The notes beneath the pieces were generated by a model, which did not search any database, was not told the origin of the DNA, and was given only the letters and a program-made list of their open reading frames with translations. Position numbers and translations under genes: made by a program. Shown here piece by piece: positions 46,901 through 59,429 of a stretch of DNA of 64,000 bases. Numbering within the stretch: the stretch's first letter is position 1; every line of letters starts with the position of its first letter. Origin of the DNA: Zygnema cylindricum (Eukaryota > Streptophyta > Zygnematophyceae > Zygnematales > Zygnemataceae); contig JBBHKE010000589.1 in NCBI GenBank assembly GCA_037447655.1, positions 310,001 to 374,000 on the forward strand, given 5' to 3'.

Positions 46901-48573
46901 TGTTAATAAATAAGCTTCAATAATTTGGAACTTGGTTGCACAGTCGCAGCTATCTTAACAAAACAGTTTATGATCAAGAACGCAGAACTTGAAAAAGAAA
47001 AATGTCCAGACTTTCCTACCGTCTTCAAACTGTGCAATGAGAGAGCTGACAATCCGATTGCAACAAAGTGTCGGTTGTTGACGCGATATGAACTTCGAAG
47101 GATGAAGCTATGAATGCCGAACCCCGAGAAGGGGACAGCAACCTTTTCGTGCAAAGCTCGTAGGAGTAAGGGGCGTTCTGCGAGGCATGGATTTGCCGTT
47201 GACCCGTTGTGATCTATGTTTGCTCCCTCCACATCAGCTCCTGCAAACTCAGCGTACAATAATGCATTAAGCCAAAGCTGTTGGAGTGGAGGGACTCAGG
47301 AGACAAAATCAAATGGAAAAAATATCCAAAAAGCCATTGCAGACACATGTATTGGTGCAACATCCACAGTCATTAGCCTGGACCTACCAATAGGATGAAT
47401 GAGAAAAAATACGATTCACATTAGAAACACTAAAACACGGCCTAGTTGAAGACTTCCAACCCACAAAGATTTGCGTCCATATTAGTTTATGTGTACACCT
47501 AAGAAAACCGGCCCATAGAATTTACACCATCCAGAGTTAAAGCCCTGAGAGATGGATTTCACTAAGGGATAAGGATAACATGGTTCAGATGACTGTCAAG
47601 TTTACTTCAACAGTTAAAATAGAATTGTTTTGGAATAGTCATCATTTTTCTACATAGATTTAGCTTATACTTGAGGAAATTCAAGTGGTATGCAAAGTAG
47701 CTTTATTCAACGTTATTCCAAAAACAACATTGCTGACAAGAATCTATACATAAACTTTAGAGCATAAAAAGAATACTAGTTTTCATTGGGCTCTACAAGT
47801 CTCATCAAGCATTTCTCAACTCAACAACTTTATTAATAAACTACACAAGCTCATCGCTTATTATCAGAACATCAATCATTGCTACAAGCTTTAGTCAATG
47901 CAAACATTAACTAATTTATCAACACTATTTCAGAAATCTCTAAAGGAAACCATTATATTACAGTTTTTCATTGATGTTTCTGACTGTGACCATTTAAACA
48001 CAATATTGAGTGAGAATTTCTTAAGCTTATTATACGGATTACCTGTTACAAAAAAAAATAAAAAATTGCAAATTCTAATAATCTATATAATACTAAAATG
48101 GAAAATTACATCATCAAGTAATGTCCTTTCTTCCAAACATGTATTTTTTGCAGTCTATGCTCAGAAATTAAACATACTAGATTTGAACTGGAACTTCAAC
48201 CAACATTACTAACTTGAGAAAGCGGAACTTGAATGAATGTATATTGTAGAGAGTACAGCAACCTACCCAGCTTTAAATTGCTGCTGCTTGATAGGCTTTC
48301 AAGCATACCAAAATTTCCAGTCCTATCCCATTCGTCCAGACTTTCCTGGTGTATTCGAGAAGATGTCACAGATTCCATATACTGTCCAGTTCTTAGGAAT
48401 TGAAAAATTAGAAAGGCAATCCCGAACTGAAACACAAACATGAAACAATCTTTTGACAAAACCATGTTCCAAGGACGTAAAACGCGAGAAAACCGGCTAG
48501 ATTTTGGTGTTTTCAGAGGCGGTACTGGCCACGACCTCGATGGCTGATTAGGGACTCCTGTGTTTGTCCTCAT
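40990..48573 (-). CDS. Glycosyltransferase family 92-like type II membrane protein
   Basis: Ten minus-strand exons: 48573-48267, 47240-47020, 46859-46687, 46581-46536, 46363-46187, 45425-45351, 45263-45210, 44793-44531, 43254-43020, 41142-40990. All junctions are GT-AG and in phase, giving 567 codons then TGA at 40992-40990. An N-terminal membrane anchor (CFMFVFQFGIAFLIFQFL) gives a type II Golgi topology. Family marks: FKYNLAFCSFPVYRDAVPQR followed by EWLQ; GVDYFVLHDGG; LNDCLYRMRWLANWALFVDF then DEYLY, the DxD-type nucleotide-sugar/metal site; WSVTFC; HGHRKFLVNPRKV. GT92 (old DUF23) includes plant galactan synthases. The sugar and acceptor here are unknown. An upstream ATG at 48696-48694 is in frame, but a TTTTTTACAG acceptor lies between, so it is probably in a 5' UTR intron. 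The exon start at 46363 is the least certain. Confidence 0.85.
41167..42140. repeat. Direct repeats flanking an ACCAAACCG-rich insert in last intron
   Basis: GTTACACTTTCTCTTTCTC plus CAATAAGCTTAATTACAG-like sequence occurs three times, near 41168, 42016 and 42085. Between the first two lies a segment with inverted CGGTTTGG/CCAAACCG motifs (41255-42005) and loosely matching ends (GGACTCGGCCCGGTTTGG against the inverse of ACTGAACCGGTCGAGTGC). This suggests a hAT-like MITE inserted in a tandem repeat. Ends and target site were not proven. Confidence 0.4.
42487..42683. mobile_element. 197-bp MITE in glycosyltransferase intron
   Basis: Left CACTGCCTATAGCTATTAGT, right the inverse of CACTGCCAATTGCTATTTGT. 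The size and ends match the family at 14355. TA precedes it and the bases after it have mutated to TC. It lies within the 1.9-kb last intron of the glycosyltransferase gene. Confidence 0.75.
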
Positions 48574-48696
48574 TTGCTGTGTGTTTTTGCGCCGTCTCCT
48601 CGCAAAAATACGAAGCACCGCTGTAAAAAAGAAAAACCATTTAAGACAGTTGAAGAAGTTTAAATTTAAGGAGTTTAGGAACTTGTAGTTTGACAT

Positions 48697-49955
48697 GGAT
48701 CAAACAACAGAATATGGTAAAAGTGCTATAGGTGCCACATGCAAGTTCTAATAAAATTAAGAATAGTCAGTTAGATGCTGTTCATTTGACATAAACTATA
48801 TTACTTTAGAAACAGAATACATATCCAAAATGTTCAGTTTACTGTTAAACAGAGCATAGAACAAAAGTGCGGTTTTTTTCGATGTATTGTATGAACAAAA
48901 GGAGTAAAACAGGCGCATTCCCCTGACAGTCTTATTGCACTACAACGCCTATTTTACTCCTCTTGTGAGTGTAGTACAGGTAAAATACGTACTTTTGTTC
49001 TCTGAAACAGATGTATGGCTCAGCTTGATCCCGTAGCAGACACAATTATAAACTCTTCTAGTTGGTATTTTAGTTGTCTGATCATTTCTTCCAATAGGGT
49101 GTTGAACTTCAAACTTTTTTTGCAGATCTCTCCATCTTATAATATATTAAATTTACGGAACTGTGAAAAAGAAACATAGGAAAAACCTTTCTGAGCAGAC
49201 GATTCAGCTGCTCCAAGCTCTTCAGACATTTATGTTCACTTCCATTCAGCCAGGCATTGTACGAGACTTTTCGACAAAAGTGAGACAAACAATATAAAAT
49301 AAAAATAGTCTAACTGGCGTGCTAACCCTAATTAGTCAGCGACTCGCCTACTAAAGGTTTTACAATTCAGTCACAGTAGAAGCTGCATTGAAAGACGTAC
49401 GATGAAGAAAGGAACTCAGCATTCCATGTACGGACGGGAAAAATAAAGCATACAGTGCGTACCTTGAAACATAGTACGACGTTTTGCTAGGAATGTGAAT
49501 CTTGTGAACGTTATTCAAGCTACAAACTGTTAGAAATTCCTCGAGAATGAAGTAACAAACAAAAGACAACTGAAATGTAAAAGATGTGAAAGCTCGTCAC
49601 TCCAAAAAGCCGAGCGCAATCATAACGGCGAAGCGGGAGGCTACATGTACAGTAAAGTTTCACCTGTCATCCCTATTAGGAGTTTGCTCGTAGGGGATTT
49701 TTTTCCAAGCAATTCGAACTCTTGGATGGAAGCGAAACAAGTTTTGTCGTTTGCGGCGAGCATTTTGTCTTGAAGTGGCTCTCATGAGACCAACTGGACC
49801 AACTGTCCAAGTAATCACTTGGATATTGTAAAATGAGACCTACTACAAGACTCAAGAGTTTTGTAAAATGCTGCCACGTGTTAACTGGTGAGTCTAAATT
49901 TAGAACTTTACGTTATAAGTGCAAGCCGCCGCGTCCATGTACGGACATTTTCCCC
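48697..49955. other. Upstream region of glycosyltransferase gene, no other gene
   Basis: Likely holds the promoter of the minus-strand glycosyltransferase. It contains the palindromic element at 48858-49001. No open frame here shows a recognisable family. Confidence 0.4.
48858..49001. repeat. 144-bp nested palindrome upstream of glycosyltransferase
   Basis: The outer arms are AGAACAAAAGTGCG and the inverse of AGAACAAAAGTACG. The inner arms are GGAGTAAAACAGGCG (48901-48915) and the inverse of GGAGTAAAATAGGCG (48946-48960), around a 30-base loop. The whole could fold into one hairpin. It is either a tiny foldback MITE or a regulatory or small-RNA hairpin. Confidence 0.55.
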
Positions 49956-50972
49956 TAAGGGTAACCTTCCATCAGGCGTTCCCAGTAATCGTACGAACAC
50001 GTTTACTGGCAGTAATATTTGTAACACCATATTTGTAACACCCTTCCATCAGGTCGTGCCAGTGAATGAGGTGTTAGATTGCGATTGGTACCACGCAGGA
50101 TCCTGTTGAGCATCATCATTTCCAAAAGGACAAAATCGTAGCTGCATATGTGTACGCGCAGTTGCATATGTGTACGCGCAGACGCCGATTAAAATATCTA
50201 GTAGCGTCACGCTAATGTACAATCTGAACGTTCTTAGGGTTGTTGTCGTACCAACGGCCACGAAAACCGTTGCAAAATTAAAGTATGTACAAATGTCCAA
50301 TAATGTACCATTTGTACGTGAATGTATCATCGCTGAATCTTGCAACTTTTTGCCCCCCCGGGGTGCCGAAGACGTCCGCGACCGCTCGTTTAGGATTTAT
50401 TTTTTATCTTTTTGTTTTTTTTTTATTAAAAAAACAACCCAAAACACAAAACCCTATTTCTCGTACCCGATCCCAAGAGGTGCCAAATGTCGGCGCGAGG
50501 TGCCGCGAGGTGCCGAATGTCCCACACTTGTATGGGGGCTTGTTCGATACCCATACTGTATCGCACATTTATGAAGTTGGCGTGATATCCTACAACCAAG
50601 TTTTTTTTGTCGTCGAACAGGGTGGCTTTGATGTCAAAAGGTACAAGCCATTTGCCACGTGCAACTTTATAACTTCACGTCCGTCGTGGATCGACGCTGA
50701 CTTTACAAGTGGACCAATACACGCGTCCAGTAAGCGCTAAGTGTCCTCCTGAGGACAGTCGGAGGAGACTAGCCTGGTACTGGAAACAAGGGACGTTTGC
50801 GTCGAAAATTGAAAATCGGACGGTGGTAATTTTCGCCAAGAAGTCTGGAGAATCTCAACGACTTTTTAGTAAACATCTTTTGTTAAAAAAAAAAATAACG
50901 TACGGCTGAGTACGGCAAGGTACTTTCTCCAGTAAACAACCCCATTTTTTGCCTAATGGAAGGTTACCCTTA
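49956..50972. mobile_element. 1017-bp TIR element, AAGGGTAACCTTCCAT ends
   Basis: Left TAAGGGTAACCTTCCATCAG, right the inverse of TAAGGGTAACCTTCCATTAG, 22-bp TIRs with one mismatch. CCTTCCATCAGGT repeats ~85 bp inside the left end, as in 33028-33724. No transposase found. No flanking duplication seen. Confidence 0.7.
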
Positions 50973-51972
50973 TTCTGAAAAGTCAAGGTAATCATTGTTT
51001 TCCGTCAATTTATACCAAGGTTTGTCAAATTTTGTACATTATCGTATTTAATGACGTTAACACGTGCGCCAATGAAAATCGCTTCTTCCTGTTTCAGGAC
51101 GGCTCGATTGATTGGGTCGCCGTGTAGAGCTACAGACTATTGACATGCTGTATGAACTCGATTTCATTCCGTATGTATTTCCGATAAGTACAGTACGAAT
51201 AACGTACTTTCTACAGCTTCACATATTAATTCCGGTACGACAGTTTTTACTAACCTAATTCTGGTCATTGTGGTTCATCAGTCCACCAGAAATTCACAAG
51301 AAATTAATATTTTTTTGAGGAGCGCAGACTCTTTCTCCAACAGCAGTAGGAGGTACATAGAAAGGCCCGACGTGACGTGTGTTGTGTGACATGTGATAGT
51401 GCCACGTAGGTGTGGGTTTTTGAGTATCTTTATTTTTTCTTTTTTGAATCCCTTTGTTCCTCGAGGGTTTTTTCCATCGCACTTTCTGAAATAAAGTTTT
51501 TTTTTTTTTTGAGTAGCGGTTTGAAGTACGACTTTACGTACTTAAGCCAGTAAACCCGTTTGTCGTTATTAGCGTCATTGGCACTACTTTGTTTTTCTTC
51601 ACGCTAACTATTTCAACGGTTTAAATACAGCCACGTCGTTTGGCACAAGACGAATGCAAATCCCACGGTATAATTATCTTGACGCTTGGAAAGATACACG
51701 GCAGCTCGTACGGATTGTGTTTGAGAGAGTGGTACTTTTGTCTGTATAAAGCGTTGCTCTAGCTGAGACTCCTACCACATAGAACTGTTAAATGTTTGTA
51801 AACACATGGTAATACCACGGCACCACTGTCCTTTTGTGCCACGGTCGCGCTTAAGCAAGTCAAAAAGTTTGCACAGTACGGTAGTCAAGAATTCAATAGT
51901 TTGTACGAAATAAGAGCTGTCCGATAGGTCTAGGGGAGAACCAAGAATCCAAAATAGCTGTACTGACCTGTA
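50973..51972. other. Non-coding region, nothing recognised
   Basis: AT-rich sequence with a MITE-like fragment (GTCGTTATTAGCGTCATTGG, about 51561-51580). No gene, RNA or complete element could be supported. Confidence 0.4.
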
Positions 51973-52188
51973 CACCGCGAATCGTTATTAGCGTCAAGAT
52001 TTTTTTCGCCACTTAAAACATTTTTTATCCGTACACACATGTCGGATTGTGGATCTGACGGTTGCGATTGAAAGGTAGCATTCTCAGCTTCCGATTGGCG
52101 GTCTCAAATTGAAATCCAACAAGTGTGTACGGAGAAAAGATGTTTTAAGTGGCGAAAAAAACCTCGACGCTAATAAAGATTCACGGTG
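51973..52188. mobile_element. 216-bp MITE with internal palindrome
   Basis: Ends CACCGCGAATCGTTATTAGC and the inverse of CACCGTGAATCTTTATTAGC, preceded by TA, with GTA after it. Inside, TTTTTTTCGCCACTTAAAAC is repeated inverted at 52138-52160. The interrupted element at 35188-36214 shares this inner palindrome. Confidence 0.8.
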
Positions 52189-54232
52189 GTAGTGTGTCTA
52201 AGGAGAATGTCAGTGCGTCTAATAGCTCCCGTAGAATAGCGTCACAGTACGGAGCCGCCGTTTAAAACGAGAACATACCGATGATGCTTTCGACCATAAT
52301 AGCATCTCCGCCGTCCGATTCGCGTAGGCCACGTGAAGGAACAGCCGCGGAGGACCTGCCGATGAAGGGTTGCCAGCCACGCCTCGCGCGCATGTGTCAG
52401 CCATATAATCCTACCTACGTGGCTCCTTGCCGGGCAGAGGAAGCCGACGCGGTCAGCCTTCGTGGAAATATCATCGTGGCAAACTACTATGCGCGGGAGA
52501 TGGCAGAACTTGGGTCCGGAATTTTTTTAATGAGTTGCCGAGACGCTGCAGTACAGTACCGTACAGATTGTTACCGTACCGTGTTCTCACAATTGGTCTC
52601 CGACGTAGCGTACTTTTTTCAGAGTCACTTTCTCAAGAAAAACGAAGAAAAAATGCTTTTGTCAGCTTTCAACAACAACACAAACAAAACTAAAAGGTCC
52701 TTGTCCCCATCTATTAATTTATTTTAAAAAAAATTGATGGGTCTCATTAAAACGCGTACAAACCTGTGAATTACATTACAATTTTGGAACTGTTTTTTGT
52801 TTTCACTTTTCTGACCCCCAAACGGTAAAATCCTGTTTAAAATCAGGTTTAAACATGCTTTTAAATAATTTAAAAAAACCTCATTTTGTAGAAAGCTATC
52901 CGTACATTTGGCTATAACATGTATCTATGGTCGATTTACACCAACAGTAAATTTGATGTAATATTTCTATCACCCAGTATAAACAGAAATAAAAACGAAC
53001 GTGATTATAATGAAATCATAGCCATTGGTAAACATAGAAAACTGCTCTGGGAAAAAAGTTAGTCGAATTTCAGTGGTTGAAACGACAAAACTGACTATAC
53101 ACGTTTGGTGTTTTAGGGGGTAACACTTAAAAGACAACATTGTTAACACATACTAAATTTATAACTAGTGTTCCAAATTTGAAAGGTAATACAGCTTCAG
53201 GAATTGTATTTAGGGTTTGACGCCTAGACTGCGACGTAGACGACGAGCGTGCCAGATTTCGGGCTTTAACAACATTTACCGTACATCTATTTATGACACG
53301 CTTCGAGAAGTTTTTTGTGAAGGACAGTACGTAATTATTGTTTCGTACAGTGTGTCTTTCCCAGCCAATGAGAAGCAAATGGTGTGAACAAAACAACAAA
53401 ATTAATTGTAATTTTTGTCAATGCGCATGTGAGGAAGATGCAATCTGTAGCATTCTTTGACTGTACGGCAGCTGTTTTTATATATCCAGTCCAAGGTATG
53501 AGTGATGCCACGTAAACCATTTTTAAACCTGTATGGGCTTGGAGAGTGTACCTTTTTCCAAGACACATTACATTTTTTTTTCTTTTTTTCTTTCGTTCTC
53601 GGGAAAGCCTGCTTGGTTACGTGGCTCCTTTTTTGAGCATCTCTTTTAGGTTAGAGTCGGTTCCTTTGGAAACGTCTGCAAGTGTGTCCACGTGGCCTTG
53701 TTGTTTCGCTTTCGCGTTTGTTCGGTTCCATATTCCATCATTCTTTCAAATACCTTTGTCTCCACATCTCTATGTTTTCGTTTCGTTACCCATTAGCATG
53801 CTTCTCACGTCTTCTCAGTTTACTTCTTTTCACAGTATTGTACCTTGTGGGAGTTTGCCGCTCATCACAGTTTTTAGGTTTAGACATTTTTAGGGTTACG
53901 CGTTCCACTTGAGCCAGTTTAGGTTTTTGAAGTACAAGTCGAAAGAAGAGGAAGCGCAGCAGATAATCATCATTGACATCACTATCAGGTCGTATATGTG
54001 CTAATTTAACGGTTAGGATTTATCTAGCCTGAAAGATTACTATTGCAGTGAGAAGTAAAGAACTACGGTGTGAAGGACAAAGCGTGTCCAATGTGCCACG
54101 TGGCAGAAGCAGAATGGTAGCGGCAGCTGTGAAGATGCTGCAGCCACAAGATGCCAGAACATGCGAAATGAGGACTGACCATTCTGTGAATCAGCCATCT
54201 CCACTTCCTTTTTTGACAACAAGCTTCTCAGT
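52189..54232. other. Upstream region of the receiver-SPA gene, no other gene
   Basis: No coding sequence I can support. An open stretch at 52281-52727 has no family features. The 5' leader of the receiver-SPA gene must lie in the right part. No TATA box or known light-response element was assigned. Confidence 0.4.
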
Positions 54233-57200
54233 ATGGACACTATTCCTATCTCCCCCTCTGACATTCATGTGCTATTGGTCGACGACGAGCGTCTCTCGCG
54301 GCTTGTTGTGGGCAACCTACTAAGAAGATGTGGCTATCAAGGTAAGTTTTGCGTCCATACATACTCAAACTCTGTATCATCCGCCTGTATGTCCATCATG
54401 TTAGAGCACATATCCCCCCTTTCACATGTGTCACTGCTACATGAATTCAATATGAGCATCTAAGGCTGGAAACTGTTAATGTACAGATACGTCGAGCAAT
54501 AATTTAGCCTTTAAGGAACAGCTAAAAATCAATGCTCCATAGTTTCTAGCCTGTCATATCCTGGTTTCCAACCCTAACTGCTCCTGCTCACCATTTCACT
54601 AAACACAATTGCAATATTTCTGATCCGGCCACTGCAGTACAAATTTCCCCCATATATGTAAGTGCAGGAAATGGAGGTTAAGTTTGTGGATGTATTTGCC
54701 TCATGTTTGCAAGAACAAGGCCCTCGGAAAAGTAAAACTGTGTCAGTAATTGTTAACGCGAATAAGTCATACTGGAGTTCCTGTGTGAGACGAATTTGCC
54801 CTAATCTTTGATTATATCACTCAATTGATACTCCACAAAGTGCCGCGGTGAAGCTATTGGAATATCTAGTTAGTGCTTCCGTTTGCGTACCTTAGCATAT
54901 TGTAGAAAATTGTATCCGCGAAAACCGCTTTTAAAGGGTTAGTTGTAATGTGGTTCTGGTAAGTACATATAGTTCCCAGAAGTAACTGGAGGGTTGGGAG
55001 TGCCTTCCGGGAGTTTTGGCTGAGATGTGGAGCACCATATCTTCAACAGTCCAAGAAGACTTGTCAAAAAAGCTGACGTCAAGCAGGAGTTCTTAGGGTT
55101 CCTCCTTTTTTTGTCCTGAGAGTCGGTGAATTAGTAGTGAGGAAACAGAGAATTGTTACATGTCAGCTGAGTGGTTGATACCCTGGGGACTCTTTTGCAG
55201 TAACTGTTGCAGATGGCGGTCACGAAGCTTTACGAATGCTTCAAGAGAGAGCTTACAGTTTCAATCTGCTCCTCACGGTATGTGTTGCAATATACTTTCA
55301 CACCCGAGATCCTCTGATAGTAGTTGTGTGGTTCTCGAGAGATGGTTTAGGGTAGCAAGGAAGAACATTTCAAACTCATCAAAGTGAAATCCGTTTAGAG
55401 GACGAGATGTGGCCCTGAACTTGGAGCAAGAATAATCAGTTATTACCTTTGTTGAGGACTTGAGCCCAGATCTTGTTCATTCCCTACTTGCTTCTGTAAA
55501 GGCAGGTTTCAATGCGAAATCACTAGTCATTAGTCATGTTGAGTGGAAATCCTTATCTATCGACTTCCATACTATTGCATTAGAGACTTCTGATGCACAG
55601 CTCTTGAGATGGTCTAGTGGCCAGCTAGTATTTTAGTAAGCTTACCATTCATGTAAGTGTTTGCAGCAGTATTAAGGAAATTGGCCTCTTATTTCGGTGG
55701 AAAAAGAACCAGCATGTAAAAACATGAAGTTAGGAAGAAGGATTTAGTGGGGAGAACCACCGTCATTATGCTAAGTTGTCTATCGCCGATGTTGTTCACT
55801 TTAGTCAGTGAATCGGTGACAACCAGGTTTTTCATTGTTGCCTACTCCTATGCTTCCTTTCTTTACTCCTGCTTTCTTTTTTGTGACCTTTACATTATAT
55901 AATCTTGCTGGAGAAGGGCAATGGTGGTATAAATGGCAGGACTTGATGATGCCCGGAATCGATGGATTGCAGCTTCTTCGCTACGTGCGTTCAGATCGAA
56001 CATTGGATGCCCTTCCTGTTGTCAGTAAGTCATATATATCCTTTCTGCTCCATTGCGAGGCGATCCCACAACAAAAGCCGGTAAATCTTGTTAAGCCGAA
56101 GAGATTTTCGAAGGTTAAACTTTCAGAGTGTTGTTTTTATCATTGTTAAAGGCTGTTTACTCCAAGCCATGTGCCACATTTGTGTAGCTCATTTCCGTGC
56201 TCGCTCTTCAATCTGACATTGGTGTGACATCATGAGTAGCATGGTACTCGCACCGGTAGGCAATCATAAAAAACCAGGTTCGTCCGATTGCAGTTTGTTG
56301 GATCTTTCAATAATGATAGGGCTGGAAAATGTACATTCATTGATCTCCATAGGTCTGGTATTTTCGTGTCCAAAAGTCAAAATGCTCTGGAAAAGGCTGT
56401 TGGATGGTTCGTGGATGCACAAGTGAGAGCAGATAAAGCCAGCAGACCATGGCCTGTTGCTTATTCTTCGATTGCTTAACGTTTGATTGCCATTGTTCGT
56501 TTGCTGTGGTGTCCAGTAATGTCGTCCAATGAACACCAGCCTACTGTGGTCCAGTGCATTAGCAGTGGAGCTGAGGAATATCTTTTAAAGCCGGTCACAA
56601 AAAAGGAGGTTCACTACATCTGGCAGCACGTCTGGCGCCGTAGCCAGAACCTAATCCGACTTGCAGAAGGTCGTGTTCAATACGAGGTACAGTGTACATG
56701 CAAATTTCAAAAGCAAATGTAAAAATGTGAAGTCTGCACCATTGCTGATTGTTTTCTTCAGGTTAATTTTTGCTTAAGCTGCTATTGTTTGGATTTGAAC
56801 AATCAGGTGTCACAGGACTCTTTACATTGTCCTGTCAGGTTATGTCTTGGGGTACCAAATTTCTTAGTTGGCATTCATTACTTATTCATTGCTAATGGTT
56901 AAAGCCTGTGGATATGTTTATGCTTTTTGAGATGTCAACTTTATAAGGTTTTTGCCTGATATGGTTTGAAACCTTCTTGGATCCTCGCCTAGTAAGGCGC
57001 TCCACCTTTTTAGAAGTACTGGGTTTGTTTCCCTTTTCTTTTGGTCATTGATGGGAGGGCTAAAAAGTATTTGGTGTCTGATGCTTTTTCAATGGTTCCC
57101 AGCTTGTATGGAACTTCACATATCATTTTTTTGGATTGGTTTTATTTGTCCGCATAGTCAGATTCAATGTTTTAAATGGAGGGCGAGAGATAATCATCAC

Positions 57201-59308
57201 TTTAGGAACTATGATCTGACATGCTACTTCTTCGCTTTTTAGATTGCATCTTTATATTTACACCTATGTTTCGGTATGTTTATGTTCACTGCAGGCACAG
57301 TTATTGGCAAGTGGAACTGGGCCTTGGCCACAGCCTCAGAGCCTGACTCCTCTTATAGGGGCTCTCCAGTCATTGAGGTCTTCATCTGGGGTTAATACTG
57401 GGATCGAAGGTGGTTTTTTTGAGCGTCAAGCTGTGTCTTCTGGTGCTGATACTCGTCCCACTCGATCTGCTTCCTCTGGCGGTATAATGCACAATGCTGC
57501 TTTTTCTGAGGACACTAGTGGTAGAGGTGGAGGAGCTTCAAGAGGGATGCCTCCTCCTCAACCCCGATCAGATGGATGTCGCTCTGGTAGTGGACCGTTT
57601 CCATTAAGAGGTAGTAGAAGATGCCCTCCGGAGGTAGTCAGTGGCTTGGAAGGTCAGCTTGTTAGTGCGAATAACCCGACAGCTGAACATTTACAGAGAT
57701 TGGCGATGTCAGTTTTAGGGTGGGGTGGTTCTCTCCCTGGAATAGTGGCAGCTGGAGGGGGAATACCAGAGAGAGGTAATATGGGCTCTGCTGGAGATCC
57801 TACAGAGGATACTTTAATTGGTCCAGGAATGGGACCAAGTACTGGTGGGGGTCCAAGTACAGCTCCTACGCAATCAGGAGGATGTATGAGTCGAGGTGTG
57901 ACCTATTCTTCAGGATATGACACATGGCATACAGAGTCGAGAGGAGGATGGCGACCTAAAGCTGCTTCTACAGAAACTTTTTCAACGGAAGCGGGACGAA
58001 CTGTTACAGAAATGCAGTCACTTTCTGGAGGGGAAGGTTGTTCTGTTGGAGAAAAAGCTGGTGGATCGGGGCAGAGAGTGGAGCCTGGGAGGTTGATTGA
58101 AGGAAAAAACAGTCAGGGAGTGATGTCGGTTTTCGAGGGCAAGTGGGCTCAAACGGGGGGCTCTCTAACTCAACAGGATTGGGCAATGGGACCTCCAGGA
58201 GCGCCTGTTGAGCTTCACAATGTGAGAAATCAGAGTAGTCCTCAGGATAAAGATTCATTTCCTCTTCCTCTTCCTCATCAAGGTATAGGAAGTGGATTTG
58301 AAGCTTCTGGACGAGCTCCTCCAGAGTCGGTCAGATCACAGGGCAGATCACAAGGCTCACAAATTCCTCGACAAACCGAACAGCAAGAACAGGCGTCTTT
58401 AATGGGTCGAGAGCAAGGAAATGATGGTGTTGAACAAGCGCAGTTACATGAGTTGCCCCAAACTTCCTTGCCCAGAAAGAAAAACCAGCATCAATATGGG
58501 ATCAGGCCTCGGAAGCGGGAGTCTTTATCCGAACAGCTGATGAAGCAACACCAGGAGCATGATTTGTGGCGTCAAAAACAGCAGCAGCAATTGGAATCAG
58601 AGGCGTTAGAAATGGCCGCAAATTTGCAGGAGACTACCTCGTCTTTACCGACAGATCACCGGGAAGATGCAGAGAGACCCAATTCAGAGAGACCCCATTT
58701 AAGTGCAGAGAGACCCCATTCAAGTGCAGGGAGACCCCATTTAAGTGCAGAAGCGGAAGAGTTTCGACCTGGAGAGGCGTCTGGAGGTCAGATGTCTCTG
58801 GATGTAGAGCATATGTCTTTGTTACCTCAGCAATTGGATGTGAAACGGCAACAAGCATGGACTGCTGTTCAACAAGAACAGCAAGAGTGGGAAGAGGCAA
58901 AACAGCAATTGCTGAAACAGCAAGTGGCACAAAGGCATAGGCAATGGGAGAAGCTACAGGAACAAGAACTTCAGCACGGGTCGAGCTCCCTCCAGGAAAG
59001 CGCACTATCTATGCCTAATCAAAATTGGCAGGTTCAGCCACAGCAAGAGATGAGGCAGTTGAGTGAAATTGATTTCCAGAAGCAACAGCAGGAATGGGGG
59101 ATGCGGATGTATCAGCAACAACAGGATCATCAACAGCAACATCTGCGACAAGAAGAGCAAAATTGGCAAAAACAGGAAGAGAAACAACAACAGCAACAAC
59201 AACAACTACAGCATCAACAACAGCAGAAGTTACAGCAGCAAAAGCAACAGCAGTTGCAACAACAACAACAACAGCAACAATTTCAACAGCAGCAATTACA
59301 ACAACAGC

Positions 59309-59345
<37 letters not shown>

Positions 59346-59347
59346 GC

Positions 59348-59429
<82 letters not shown>

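Noticed and set aside
52281-52727. 148-residue plus-strand frame near a MITE
   Set aside because: No motif, and its second half turns into AT-rich sequence typical of non-coding DNA.
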